64,000 nucleotides of DNA from positions 1-64,000 of the forward strand of contig DAISXY010000012.1 in NCBI GenBank assembly GCA_036825615.1, in the 5' to 3' direction. How positions within the stretch are numbered: the stretch's first letter is position 1; each line of letters opens with the position of its first letter. Position numbers and translations under genes: made by a program. Source of the stretch: JAICXG01 sp036825615 (lineage in GTDB: Bacteria > Verrucomicrobiota > Verrucomicrobiia > Chthoniobacterales > UBA10450). This document shows positions 33,862 through 43,205 of the stretch, piece after piece. The notes under the pieces were generated by a model. That model was given only the letters and a program-made list of their open reading frames with translations. It made no database searches and had not been told where the DNA came from.

Positions 33862-35994
33862 ATGCAGACGTCAGCTTCTGACCACTCCTCGCCGGCCTCA
33901 CTTACCAGTTCGGTCGTAACCCGGATTCACCGTTACAAGGCTCTTATCATGCGCCGGTGGTGGATTCTCCTGCTTACCACCTGTTTGGGCGTGTTCGCCG
34001 CGGCCTGGATAATTTACCAGGCGCCGAATGCTTTCCTTTCCACGAGCAAGATGATTGTTCCTGGGAAGCTGAATCTTTCGCAAAGTCCGATTTACCGGGA
34101 AGACAGCGATAACTTTTACGGCACGCAGATTCAGCTGATGAAGAGCGATCAGGTGCGCGCGGGCGCGGAAGCTTTGGTGCGGGCGACTCATCCCGGGATG
34201 CGCCCGGTGAAGATTGAGCTGGACGTTTCGCAACGGCCGCGCACTTCCATCTTTGAGCTCGAAGCGATCGGGTCCTCACCCGATTACACCCGCGCCTATC
34301 TCGATGCGGTGATGCAAAAGTATCTCGACGTCAAGAAGGGAATGCGAGAGAACGAGGGCAGTCATCTCACGACCGCGATCACTGAGCAACTCGTGCAGGT
34401 CGAAAAGGAGCTGCGCAAAGGCGAAGATGAGATGCTCGAATACCAGAAGGAGAATAATATCGGGCTGCTCCAGGGTGAAGGTAACAGCGCCGCCGCCTAT
34501 CTCGTTAAGCTCAATCAGCAATATGCCTCGCTTAAGACCGAGTACGATCTTCTCAGTCTGCTCGATCTCGATCAAAATCTCGAACGCGAGGAGACGCTGA
34601 AACCGACTGATAACGGCGCCAGCCCAACCGATGGCGAAACGATGCCGATGGCTGATTACGGCCCGGAAAGTGAGTATCTCAAGGCCAGGCAAGCCGTCCA
34701 GTTGCTCAAGGCACAGCGCGACACTCTTTCAAAGGACTTGCGACCGAGGCATCCGAAAATCGTCAAGCTGAATGATGAGATCATGCAGCAGGAGAAACTT
34801 ATCGCCCTTTACCGCCAGGACGCGGTCGAAAAGCTCGATACGCGCCGTAAGTCCATCGGAAAGCAAATGGAGAACCTGAAGACGAATATCGGCGAGTGGG
34901 AAAAGAAGGCGCTCGATCTCAGTCAACGCCTGGCGCAATTCAATCGGATCAAGGACAAGGTCGATCGGCAGAAGACGCTTTATGATCGCCTCACCAACAG
35001 CCTGAAGGACATCAATGTTTCGCAGGTGGTTGATCCCGGTGACCAGGTCGCGATCATGGAGAAAGCGACGCCTCCCATTTCAGTCCGTCCGGGTTTGGTG
35101 AAAAGCCTCCTGGTTGGCCTCGTCTTCGGCCTCTTTGCCGGCGTCGTCATCCTCATCCTGCTCGATCGGATTGACGATCGCATGGCCTCCTTTACCGAGT
35201 TCCAGCACTACTTCAGGGAAAACATTCTCGGCCAGATTCCGCGGGAGAAAACCAAAGGCGCCGTCACGCTTCTGCAACCGGACGACGCCCGCCACATTTT
35301 TGCCGAGTCTTATCGCAATGTTCGCTCCTCGATTTTCTTCATGCCCTACGAAGGCCCGCGGCCGAAAACCTTTCTTATCACGAGCGCCGTGCCTAACGAA
35401 GGTAAGTCGACAATCTCCTCCAATCTCGCCATCACCATGGCTCTTTCCGGCGCGAAGACGCTGCTGATCGACGGCGATCTCCGGCGGGGTAACTTGCGCG
35501 AAGCGTTCGAGATTCAATCCAAGATCGGCTTCGCTGAAGTCCTCAAGCAGGAAGTGAATTGGCGCGAGGTGGTCGTGCCCACTTCACTCCCCAGCCTGTT
35601 TGTCCTTCCTCGCGGCAGCACGCTCTCGCAGCCGAGCGAACATCTCCTCCGCGAATCGACCGATGCCTTTCTCAAGGACATCTACAACCATTACGACTAC
35701 ATCATCATTGATAGCTCACCGGTCCTGGCCGCAGATGATACCACCAGTCTGGCGCCGAAGATCGACGCTACTCTCGTCGTCGTGCGCCTGGCTTACACCT
35801 CCGCGCGCCTGACAAAGAAGGCGCTGGAATTGCTCTATGACCGCCAGGTCAATGTCCCCGGAGTCATTTTGAATTATGTCGATACTTCGCTCCCGGAGTA
35901 TTACTACTATCAGTACGCGGAGTATTACAACACACCGGCTGCTGCACCCGATTCCCGGCGAGTTGCACCGCAACGACACGAGCATCGAGTCTAG
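33862..35994 (+). CDS. Wzc-like polysaccharide co-polymerase and tyrosine autokinase
   Basis: A 710-residue inner-membrane protein. A first helix (WWILLLTTCLGVFAAAWIIY, about 33-52) and a second (LLVGLVFGLFAGVVILILLD, about 415-434) flank the Wzz domain with a long coiled coil. The cytoplasmic BY-kinase domain has Walker A (SAVPNEGKST), Walker A' (LLIDGDLRRG) and Walker B (YIIIDSSPVLAADD). The tail carries the tyrosine cluster (PEYYYYQYAEYYN) that is autophosphorylated to control chain length. GCCTAACGA sits inside the Walker A codons (Pro-Asn). It follows the OPX gene closely, the usual Wza-Wzc pairing. The 69 bases after it hold no clear gene. Confidence 0.93.
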   Translation: MQTSASDHSSPASLTSSVVTRIHRYKALIMRRWWILLLTTCLGVFAAAWIIYQAPNAFLSTSKMIVPGKLNLSQSPIYREDSDNFYGTQIQLMKSDQVRAGAEALVRATHPGMRPVKIELDVSQRPRTSIFELEAIGSSPDYTRAYLDAVMQKYLDVKKGMRENEGSHLTTAITEQLVQVEKELRKGEDEMLEYQKENNIGLLQGEGNSAAAYLVKLNQQYASLKTEYDLLSLLDLDQNLEREETLKPTDNGASPTDGETMPMADYGPESEYLKARQAVQLLKAQRDTLSKDLRPRHPKIVKLNDEIMQQEKLIALYRQDAVEKLDTRRKSIGKQMENLKTNIGEWEKKALDLSQRLAQFNRIKDKVDRQKTLYDRLTNSLKDINVSQVVDPGDQVAIMEKATPPISVRPGLVKSLLVGLVFGLFAGVVILILLDRIDDRMASFTEFQHYFRENILGQIPREKTKGAVTLLQPDDARHIFAESYRNVRSSIFFMPYEGPRPKTFLITSAVPNEGKSTISSNLAITMALSGAKTLLIDGDLRRGNLREAFEIQSKIGFAEVLKQEVNWREVVVPTSLPSLFVLPRGSTLSQPSEHLLRESTDAFLKDIYNHYDYIIIDSSPVLAADDTTSLAPKIDATLVVVRLAYTSARLTKKALELLYDRQVNVPGVILNYVDTSLPEYYYYQYAEYYNTPAAAPDSRRVAPQRHEHRV

Positions 35995-36063
35995 CACCCG
36001 CTCGACCGCTCCGCGGCGCCGCGCGCCCTCCTGTTATTTCAGGCGCTGCTGAATTTTCGCCTG

Positions 36064-37266
36064 ATGAGCCTTCCGAAAGAGAGCAGTCGCCCACTTAGAA
36101 TCCTGGCGGTAGTTAATCTGCCCTGGGATGGGAAGCTCGGTGCCGCTAGAGTCTGGATCGAGTTAGCCAGGGAATGGGAGCAGGCCGGGCATCAGGTCGA
36201 GCGGTTTTGCCTCACTGATGCTTTTCCATCCGGCCGGAATTCGCGGCTTCGATCGGCTTGGCGTCAGGTCATGTTTCCCAGGAAAGCGGCCGCTTACATC
36301 CGCCACAACCGCGGCCGCTTTGATGTCATTGACAGTCTTATCGGATGTGTGACTTCTGCAAAGGCGTCGCTGCTTTTCGATGGCCTCCTCGTCGCACGCT
36401 CGGTCGGCCTTTATCGGCTCTACGATCAGTTCCTCAAACGCGCCGAAGCCGCCTGGCCGCCGCAGCCCAAGGGTCGCTGGTTCGGGCCGTTCCTGCACAA
36501 GTTTCTCGCCTGTCGCACGCGCAAGGACTCTGACAGGTCGGTCTCACATTGTGACCTGTTGAATGTGCCTAACGAAGAAGAAAAATTCGAACTCGTGAAG
36601 GATTCAACGGTCCGCGCGCCCGTTCTCGTTCAACCTTATGGATTGACCTGCGAGTTCCGAGAAGCCCTTGCCGCGGCGGCATTGCCTGCGCCGGAGCGGC
36701 TCGCGCGCGAGACGATTTGTTTCATTGGAATGTGGACCCCGCGAAAAGGATCGCTCGACTGGCGGACTATCATTACCAGGATCCGGAGAGAGCGCCCTCG
36801 AACCCGGTTTCTGTTTCTCGGCACGATGTTTGAAGACTCCCAGGTCTTCCGTGATGTAGGCCTGGATGAGAATATCATCTGTCGAAGAAGTTTTACGGAG
36901 AAAGAACTGCCATCTCTTCTTGCGGAGTGCACGCTAGGGCTTTTCCCGAGTTACATCGAAGGATTCGGTCTGGCGATTCTTGAACAACTGGCCGCCGGCT
37001 TACCTGTCGTCGCCTACGACGTGCCGGGGCCGCGGCAGATTCTTCATACACAACGTTCGCTACTCCTCGTTCCGCCAGGTGATACCAATGCGATGAGCGC
37101 CCGGGCCAGGAACATTCTGGGATCGACCCTTAAGAGTTACTCCGCGCTTTCGCAGGCGTGTCTCGAAATTGCGCAGACCTACCGCTGGGAGGAAATCGCC
37201 CGGCGCACGATCGAGCAGTATCGGGTTGCCTTGTCCGACCTGGCGGTTTCCAGAATCGGAGCATGA
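36064..37266 (+). CDS. Glycosyltransferase family 4 protein
   Basis: A 400-residue GT-B enzyme. The N-terminal domain starts RILAVVNLPWDGKLGAARVW; the C-terminal nucleotide-sugar-binding domain has FIGMWTPRKGSLDW and the E-x7-E motif EGFGLAILEQLAAGLPVV. It should add one sugar to the lipid-linked repeat unit on the cytoplasmic side. The donor and linkage cannot be told from sequence. The next gene overlaps its stop (ATGA). It holds the only exact 9-mer copy between 35.4 and 42.5 kb (36567, Pro-Asn-Glu). Confidence 0.85.
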   Translation: MSLPKESSRPLRILAVVNLPWDGKLGAARVWIELAREWEQAGHQVERFCLTDAFPSGRNSRLRSAWRQVMFPRKAAAYIRHNRGRFDVIDSLIGCVTSAKASLLFDGLLVARSVGLYRLYDQFLKRAEAAWPPQPKGRWFGPFLHKFLACRTRKDSDRSVSHCDLLNVPNEEEKFELVKDSTVRAPVLVQPYGLTCEFREALAAAALPAPERLARETICFIGMWTPRKGSLDWRTIITRIRRERPRTRFLFLGTMFEDSQVFRDVGLDENIICRRSFTEKELPSLLAECTLGLFPSYIEGFGLAILEQLAAGLPVVAYDVPGPRQILHTQRSLLLVPPGDTNAMSARARNILGSTLKSYSALSQACLEIAQTYRWEEIARRTIEQYRVALSDLAVSRIGA

Positions 37267-38363
37267 AGCCGTCGTGCACAATCCTGCAGATAGTCCCGCG
37301 GGCGCCCGGTTCGCACGATGGTGTTGGCGATTACGCCCGAATTCTCGCGACCGTGCTGCGACGCGAGCATGGGATTGACACGATCTTTGCTGCCGCCTCG
37401 ACTTTTTCTTCCGGCGTTACTTCCGACGGCTTCAAAGTTCTTTCCCCCTGGCCACAAGTCATTCGCGAAGCAAAGGTGTTGGAACCGGCAGGCGTGATTT
37501 TGCATTACGTGAACTATGGCTATGACCCGCGGGGAATTCCGCTCCGGCTGCCACGATCGGTGCGAGAGCTAAAAGGGCCGGCCCGGCTCATAACGATCTT
37601 TCACGAGTTATATGCAAGGGGCTCATTGCGGCAGAGTGCTTTCTGGTTGCGTCCCCTGCAAAAGCGCCTGGCACGAATTCTAGCCGGTCTATCCAATGCT
37701 GCAGTAGTCAGTAGCGAATTTTATCGAAGTCAGCTCCGCGTTCTTTCCCCGAGCACGCCGGTGGTGGTCCAGCCGGTTTGTTCCAATCTCGGTGAACCTG
37801 AGTTATCACGGTGCGACCTCGAATCCCGCGATCCACATCGCTGGGCAATCTGCGGCGGGACGCAGCTTATTGAACGTTCGCTCGACTCATTCATCAGGTA
37901 TTGTCAGAAACTGCCCGGTTCGCTCGCTCCGCGGGAGCTTGTTGTCCTGGGAGGCAAATCCAGTTCAGTTCGTTCGAGCCTTACCGCGCTTAAAGAAGTC
38001 AGGTCGACTTATCATCCGGAAGTAGACCCGAGCGCCGCTTCCGATCTGCTCTCGAGCTGCACCTTTGGCTGGATCGATTACTTTGTGCATAGCGATATTC
38101 CTCTAGGAGCAATTCTAAAATCGAGCGCTTTCGCCGCCCTCTGTGCGCACGGAGTCGTTCCGGTTACGCCGCAGTCTGGGGACCCGATCAGCCACAGGGG
38201 TGATGCGTTACCCGGACCGTATTTCATCAATCACTCGGGCCAGCATCTGCCGGTCGAGTCAGAGTGTGCCGAGATAGCTTTTGCCGTCTACTCCTGGTAC
38301 CGCCGGAATGCTGCGGCGAAACATCTTGCGGCCGCAGTGGAGTCAGCCCTGTTTTCCGCATAA
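37263..38363 (+). CDS. Putative glycosyltransferase, GT-B-like, without E-x7-E
   Basis: ATG 37263 overlaps the previous stop and gives 366 residues. ILQIVPRAPGSHDGVGDYAR resembles the acceptor-domain start of GT4 enzymes, and VVSSEFYRSQLRVLSPSTPV marks the domain junction. The donor domain lacks the usual E-x7-E; the matching region reads DIPLGAILKSSAFAALCAHG with neither glutamate. It may use another donor-binding mode, or it may be inactive. Its place inside the overlapping gene series supports a role in the same glycan. Confidence 0.68.
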   Translation: MKPSCTILQIVPRAPGSHDGVGDYARILATVLRREHGIDTIFAAASTFSSGVTSDGFKVLSPWPQVIREAKVLEPAGVILHYVNYGYDPRGIPLRLPRSVRELKGPARLITIFHELYARGSLRQSAFWLRPLQKRLARILAGLSNAAVVSSEFYRSQLRVLSPSTPVVVQPVCSNLGEPELSRCDLESRDPHRWAICGGTQLIERSLDSFIRYCQKLPGSLAPRELVVLGGKSSSVRSSLTALKEVRSTYHPEVDPSAASDLLSSCTFGWIDYFVHSDIPLGAILKSSAFAALCAHGVVPVTPQSGDPISHRGDALPGPYFINHSGQHLPVESECAEIAFAVYSWYRRNAAAKHLAAAVESALFSA

Positions 38364-38376
38364 TCTGCCGTGGCCG

Positions 38377-39387
38377 ATGAAGATTCTGATTTCCTCACAT
38401 GCCTACGCCCCGAGCATTGGCGGCATTGAAACAGTCTCCAAGTTGCTGGCCCAGCAGTTCATTCGTCTCGGGAACGAAGTAAAAGTGGTCACGCAGACAC
38501 CGGCCGACCACGAAGTGACTCCCGAACCTGCGGTGATAAGGCAACCGACCGTGCCGGCGCTCTGCGCCGCGCTGCGCTGGTGCGACATTTATTGGCAAAG
38601 TAACCTAAGCTTGCGAACTCTGTGGCCGGTGCTGCTCGTGAGAAGGCCGGTGGTAATCACTCATCAAGGCTCTTATTGCCGAGCTCCCGCCGGGATCGAC
38701 TTTCATCAACGGCTAAAACATGCAGTCGTGCAGCGGTTCCCCAGCGTCGCGGCCAGCGACTGGGTGGCAGATTGTTTTCCCATGGAATCAACGATTATTC
38801 CGCCGCCGTATGATGCGCAGGTTTTTCGTCTTGCTTCCGGCAAAACGACCCGCGACAAAGATCTAATCTTTCTCGGACGCCTCGTATCTGAAAAAGGTGT
38901 CGACATTCTCCTCCGCGCCTTAGGAGAGTTACAAGCACGCGGAGTTACTCCCGACCTGACAATCGTCGGGCGCGGCCCTGAAGAAAGCTCGCTTCAAGAT
39001 CTCCGGGATCGGCTTGGCTTGCACGAGCGGGTTACATTTGTCGGCCCAAAAAGAGGAGAGGAGTTAGCCGATCTTCTGCGGCGACATAGAATTCTTGTTG
39101 TGCCTTCAAGGTACGAAGAGCCGTTTGGAGTTGTGGCGCTGGAAGCCATCGCCTGTGGCTGTGTTGTCATCGGATCCGGTGGCGGAGGGTTGCCAGAGGC
39201 GATCGGGCCCTGTGGTCTGACCTTTCCTAATGGCGATGTTGATGCACTTAGCCGGACATTGGAACGGCTATTGCTCGACCCGGACGAACAGGCCCGCCTG
39301 CGAGAGAACGCGCCGGCCCATCTCAAACGATTCGAACCTGCCAGTGTCGCCCAGCAGTATCTGGGGCTTTTTCAGAAGTTGTTGTGA
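38377..39387 (+). CDS. Glycosyltransferase family 4 protein
   Basis: From ATG 38377 the protein has 336 residues. MKILISSHAYAPSIGGIETV is the classical GT4 start (glycine-rich acceptor loop). DLIFLGRLVSEKGVDILLRA opens the donor domain, and EPFGVVALEAIACGCVVIG contains the E-x7-E. It is a retaining GT-B enzyme that probably works on the lipid-linked repeat unit. The gene starts 13 bases after its neighbour and shares a GTGA overlap with the next. Confidence 0.9.
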   Translation: MKILISSHAYAPSIGGIETVSKLLAQQFIRLGNEVKVVTQTPADHEVTPEPAVIRQPTVPALCAALRWCDIYWQSNLSLRTLWPVLLVRRPVVITHQGSYCRAPAGIDFHQRLKHAVVQRFPSVAASDWVADCFPMESTIIPPPYDAQVFRLASGKTTRDKDLIFLGRLVSEKGVDILLRALGELQARGVTPDLTIVGRGPEESSLQDLRDRLGLHERVTFVGPKRGEELADLLRRHRILVVPSRYEEPFGVVALEAIACGCVVIGSGGGGLPEAIGPCGLTFPNGDVDALSRTLERLLLDPDEQARLRENAPAHLKRFEPASVAQQYLGLFQKLL

Positions 39388-40604
39388 TCATTCTTTCCCA
39401 TCCAACCGCCAACCAAAACGTGAGGCAAACAGCGCTTGCGTTCGCCTCCGCCGGCGTGTTGCAGGAGTTTTGGACGTGTGTCAGTTGGCGGGAGAATGGG
39501 CCTCTCGATCGACTATTCGCGCTCGCACCACGTGTGCGAAAGCAGCTTCGCAGACGCTCCTTCCCGCATGAGCTAAAGCCTTTTATCCGGACTCACGGTT
39601 TTCGCGAATGGGCTCGCCAGCTCAGCAGTCAAATGCCCTGGACAAATCTCAGTTTCTTGAGCATTAACGCCGTTTATCGCGCGCTTGATCGCCGGGTAGC
39701 TAGAAGAGTGGCTGCGAGTCTGGCCAGCAAGGCTGTGTATGCGTATGAGGATGGCGCTCTCGCTACCTTCCGTGCGGCACAGGAGCGAGGCATCTGCTGT
39801 ATTTATGAGCATCCGGTTGTACATTGGCGACTGGTCCAGCAATATCAACGCGAAGAGGCGGAACTGTCGCCTGAGTGGAGACCCACACTCATCGGCCTGA
39901 GCGATCGAGCAGAGAAGCTCGCGCGCAAGGACGAAGAGCTGGCCTTGGCGAACGTAATCATCACACCCAGCAGTGTCTCACGGGACAGTCTTGCGCTCGC
40001 CAAAGGAGTAACTGCTCCAGTCCACGTGATTCCGTATGGGATGTGCGCGGGGAACGAAATACCGTTACCTTCGACCGCAAACCGCAAATTACGGGTCATC
40101 TTTGTTGGAGCACTCAGTCAGGCGAAAGGTCTGGGCTATCTTCTCGATGCAGTGTCGCGGCTCTCCGCAGTGGTGACTCTTACCATCGTTGGGCGTCGAG
40201 TAAGTCCTATCATCCCGAGCGCGACGATCCTGCAAGCACACCGCTGGATTCCTTCTCTCTCGCACGAAGGTTTGCTCGAAGAGATGCGGCAACAGGATGT
40301 GCTTGTCCTGCCCTCGCTTCACGAAGGCTTCGGGCTCGTCCTGGGCGAAGCGATGGGCCAGGGCCTTGTCGTCATCACAACGCCGCATACGGCTGGTCCG
40401 GACCTGATCACAGACGGGGTTGATGGCTTTCTCATCCCCATCCGATCGCCCGAAGCGATCGAAGAAAAGCTATTGCTCCTGCATCGTGACCGAGTTCGCC
40501 TGCGCGCCATGCAAGAGGCTTCCTGGCGCAAGGCGCAGGCTTGCAGCTGGGAAAATTATCGCCACGCCCTTGTCAAGCTGGCACGAGACGTGATCGGTAA
40601 CTGA
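39384..40604 (+). CDS. Glycosyltransferase family 4 protein
   Basis: GTG 39384 overlaps the previous stop; the protein is 406 residues. The N-terminal domain begins IILSHPTANQNVRQTALAFA, unlike the glycine-loop start of its neighbours. The donor domain has VIFVGALSQAKGLGYLLDA and the E-x7-E motif EGFGLVLGEAMGQGLVV. The long basic segment of about 60 residues near position 50 could contact the membrane. It belongs to the same overlapping gene series and probably adds one sugar. Confidence 0.86.
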   Translation: MIILSHPTANQNVRQTALAFASAGVLQEFWTCVSWRENGPLDRLFALAPRVRKQLRRRSFPHELKPFIRTHGFREWARQLSSQMPWTNLSFLSINAVYRALDRRVARRVAASLASKAVYAYEDGALATFRAAQERGICCIYEHPVVHWRLVQQYQREEAELSPEWRPTLIGLSDRAEKLARKDEELALANVIITPSSVSRDSLALAKGVTAPVHVIPYGMCAGNEIPLPSTANRKLRVIFVGALSQAKGLGYLLDAVSRLSAVVTLTIVGRRVSPIIPSATILQAHRWIPSLSHEGLLEEMRQQDVLVLPSLHEGFGLVLGEAMGQGLVVITTPHTAGPDLITDGVDGFLIPIRSPEAIEEKLLLLHRDRVRLRAMQEASWRKAQACSWENYRHALVKLARDVIGN

Positions 40605-40612
40605 GTCAAGCA

Positions 40613-42097
40613 ATGAAAGCCGTCGCTCATCCGCATCTGCCCGGCCTGAAGCTGGATAAGCCGCCGGTCGCTTACGATCAGGCGAAGGCGATTGGCCACA
40701 TCCGCCGCCTCATCTGGGTCTATCTCGTCCTGTTGATCTTTGAAGGCACATTGCGCAAATGGGTTCTCCCGCAGTTCTCCTCTCCGCTGCTTCTTGTGCG
40801 CGACCCGGTGCTGCTGGCGATTTATGCGCTCGCGATTCGTGCTCGTATTTTTCCGCAGAACGTCTGGGTTATAACCCTGGAGATTCTCGCGGCTCTTTCC
40901 TGGATTAGCGGCATCATCGTGATGCAACCCTACTTCCCACTTAAGTCAGTTATCCTTGTGACCGGCTTCGGGGTGCGCTCGAATTTCCTCCATCTCCCAC
41001 TCATCTTTATCATCGCGCGCGTGCTCGACCGTGAGGATGTAAGACGCGTCGGCTGGTGGACGATCGCGGGCATGATCCCGCTGGCGCTGCTAATGGCGAT
41101 GCAGTTTGCCGCCAGTCCTTATTCGCTTCTGAATGTCGCGGCTGGTGGTGAAGGCACGCAAATGTTCGCGGGGGCGGGTAAGGTACGGCCGGCGGGCTTT
41201 TTCTCTTTTGTCTCCGGCACGGTCTACTACGCGGCTGCGACGGCCGCCTTTCTCCTTCACGCCATCATGGCGAAGCTCCCCTATAAACAATGGCTGCTTT
41301 ATTCCTCCGCGGGCGCGCTGATCGTTGCGCTGAGTGTCTCGGGCAGCCGTTCCACGGTGCTCGCGGTCCTGGCCGTGATCGCGGCAGTGGCGGTGATTTT
41401 GCTCATCCGTCCCTCGCTCGTGAACCGGTTCGGCCGTCAGCTCCTCATCGTGGTGGCGGTGCTCTGGGCAGTGAGTTATCTGCCGATCGTCCAGCAAGGG
41501 CTCGATGTGCTCTGGGGGCGCTTCACCGAATCAACCGAGGACGCGACCGTTGTCGGGGGCTTGTTCGAGCGAATTTTGCAGCCCTTCAGCGAAGCCGGCG
41601 CGATGCTCGGCTGGGTGCCGTTAGGCGGCCGTGGGATCGGACTCGGAACGAGCGGCGGCGCGAGCTTTCTCACCGGTGAGGCGAGCTTTCTCCTCGCGGA
41701 AAATGAATGGACTCGCATTCTGCTCGAGAGCGGCCCAATTCTCGGCACCGCCTTTATCCTCTGGCGCACGGCCTTTCTTGTGAAGCTGGGATGGTTCGCC
41801 GTTCGCCAGGTGCGCGCGGGCAACACGCTGCCGATGTTTCTCTTCGCCGCGGGCATGTTCGTGATCTTGCAGGGAACTTTCGGACAACCGACCAGCCTTG
41901 GTTTTGCGGTCGTGCTCGGCGGGCTCTGCCTGGCCGCGCGCGCAAAGGAAGAAGCGGAACCGGAGAAACCCACCATTCCCGCTGCGGCCGAGCGTCAAAC
42001 CGAGCTGATGCGTCCGCGCCGCCGTTCGGCTTACGCGGCGCATTTGCACACGCCACGGCCGCGGCCATTTCCTGATCATGGTCCTGCTGATCGGTAA
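40613..42097 (+). CDS. O-antigen ligase/Wzy-type polymerase
   Basis: A 494-residue polytopic protein with about ten to twelve helices from residue 32 to 450. GSRSTVLAVLAVIAAVAVIL and the large periplasmic loop that follows (EARLSEA-type region, here FERILQPFSEAGAMLGWVPL) fit the Wzy/WaaL superfamily, where a periplasmic loop holds the arginine and histidine residues used in polymerisation. It is the only polymerase candidate in the locus. The C-terminus is hydrophilic and proline-rich, and overlaps the next gene by 20 bases. Confidence 0.8.
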   Translation: MKAVAHPHLPGLKLDKPPVAYDQAKAIGHIRRLIWVYLVLLIFEGTLRKWVLPQFSSPLLLVRDPVLLAIYALAIRARIFPQNVWVITLEILAALSWISGIIVMQPYFPLKSVILVTGFGVRSNFLHLPLIFIIARVLDREDVRRVGWWTIAGMIPLALLMAMQFAASPYSLLNVAAGGEGTQMFAGAGKVRPAGFFSFVSGTVYYAAATAAFLLHAIMAKLPYKQWLLYSSAGALIVALSVSGSRSTVLAVLAVIAAVAVILLIRPSLVNRFGRQLLIVVAVLWAVSYLPIVQQGLDVLWGRFTESTEDATVVGGLFERILQPFSEAGAMLGWVPLGGRGIGLGTSGGASFLTGEASFLLAENEWTRILLESGPILGTAFILWRTAFLVKLGWFAVRQVRAGNTLPMFLFAAGMFVILQGTFGQPTSLGFAVVLGGLCLAARAKEEAEPEKPTIPAAAERQTELMRPRRRSAYAAHLHTPRPRPFPDHGPADR

Positions 42098-43205
42098 TTA
42101 TCCTGCCGATCAACAGCAAAGCATGCTGCGCTTCGCGAACATGATGCGCGACGGGCTGATGCGCGCTGGCGTCGCAGTTGAACTAATCACGCCGCGGCCT
42201 TGCTTCGGACGGATCCATTTCGCGGGCGCGTTCGTCGCGAAGTGGCTCGGGTACATCGACAAGTTTCTGCTTTTCCCCCGCGAGCTGCGGCGCCGGGTCG
42301 CCTCCGGGGTCGAGATCGTGCACATTTGCGATCATTCAAACGCGATGTATGGCCGCTGGCTGCGCGGAGAGCCGGTCGTCATCACCTGCCACGATTTGCT
42401 CGCGGTGCGCGGCGCGCTCGGCGAAGTGCCTGACACGCCGGCTTCCGCGACTGGGAAATACCTGCAGCGATGGATTATTTCCGGCTTGCGCAAAGCCGCC
42501 GCCGTCGCCTGCGTTTCCAACGCGACCCGGCGGGATGCGGAGCGGCTCGTTAGGCGGGAAGACGGGCGGCCGCGTTTTCTCGTCATTCCGCTCGGGCTCA
42601 ATTACCCCTTCGGAAAAATGGAACCGGCCCGGGCTTGCGCGCTTCTCGCTTCAGTCAGGGGGCTTGCGCCCGAGCGGCCATTCGCTCTCCACGTCGGTTC
42701 CAACCTGCGGATGAAAAATCGCGAAGGCGTCCTGCGCATTTTCGCCCTAACGAAAAATAAATGGGCCGGTCAACTCGTTTTCGCCGGGGATAAATTGACA
42801 CCGCAGTTGCGATCGTTAGGCAAAGAACTCGGAATCCTCGATCGCGTCGTCGAGGTGGAAAGCCCGAAGAGCGAACTGCTCGAAGCGCTTTACAACTCCG
42901 CGCTCGTCCTGCTTTATCCTTCGCGCTACGAAGGATTCGGCTGGCCAATCATCGAGGCGCAGGCCTGCGGTTGTCCGGTGATCTGCGCCGATCGCGAACC
43001 CATGTCGGAGATCGCGGGCGAGGGCGCGCTCACCGCGCCGCTCGAGGACGAAGCGGCCATGGCCCGCGCCCTCCTGCGCCTCACCGATCCGGCGGAACGC
43101 GCGCCTTGGAGTGAGAAAAGTCTGCGCAACGCCGAACGTTTCCAAAGCGATGAAATGATTGCGAGTTACGTCGCGCTCTACCGTTGGCTCGCTCTGCCGG
43201 GATGA
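42078..43205 (+). CDS. Glycosyltransferase family 4 protein
   Basis: The gene encodes 375 residues. VLLIGNYPADQQQSMLRFAN is the acceptor-domain start. HVGSNLRMKNREGVLRIFAL leads into the donor domain, and EGFGWPIIEAQACGCPVI has the E-x7-E. It resembles mannosyltransferase-like GT4 enzymes, but the donor is not determined. Its start lies 20 bases inside the polymerase gene, and its end overlaps the next gene by four bases. Two exact 9-mer copies and one variant are in the gene. Confidence 0.88.
   Translation: MVLLIGNYPADQQQSMLRFANMMRDGLMRAGVAVELITPRPCFGRIHFAGAFVAKWLGYIDKFLLFPRELRRRVASGVEIVHICDHSNAMYGRWLRGEPVVITCHDLLAVRGALGEVPDTPASATGKYLQRWIISGLRKAAAVACVSNATRRDAERLVRREDGRPRFLVIPLGLNYPFGKMEPARACALLASVRGLAPERPFALHVGSNLRMKNREGVLRIFALTKNKWAGQLVFAGDKLTPQLRSLGKELGILDRVVEVESPKSELLEALYNSALVLLYPSRYEGFGWPIIEAQACGCPVICADREPMSEIAGEGALTAPLEDEAAMARALLRLTDPAERAPWSEKSLRNAERFQSDEMIASYVALYRWLALPG

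Noticed and set aside
35995..36063. A terminator in the gap after the Wzc-like gene
   Set aside because: The GCGGCGCCGC palindrome has no stable loop and no T-run, and the surrounding genes look co-transcribed.
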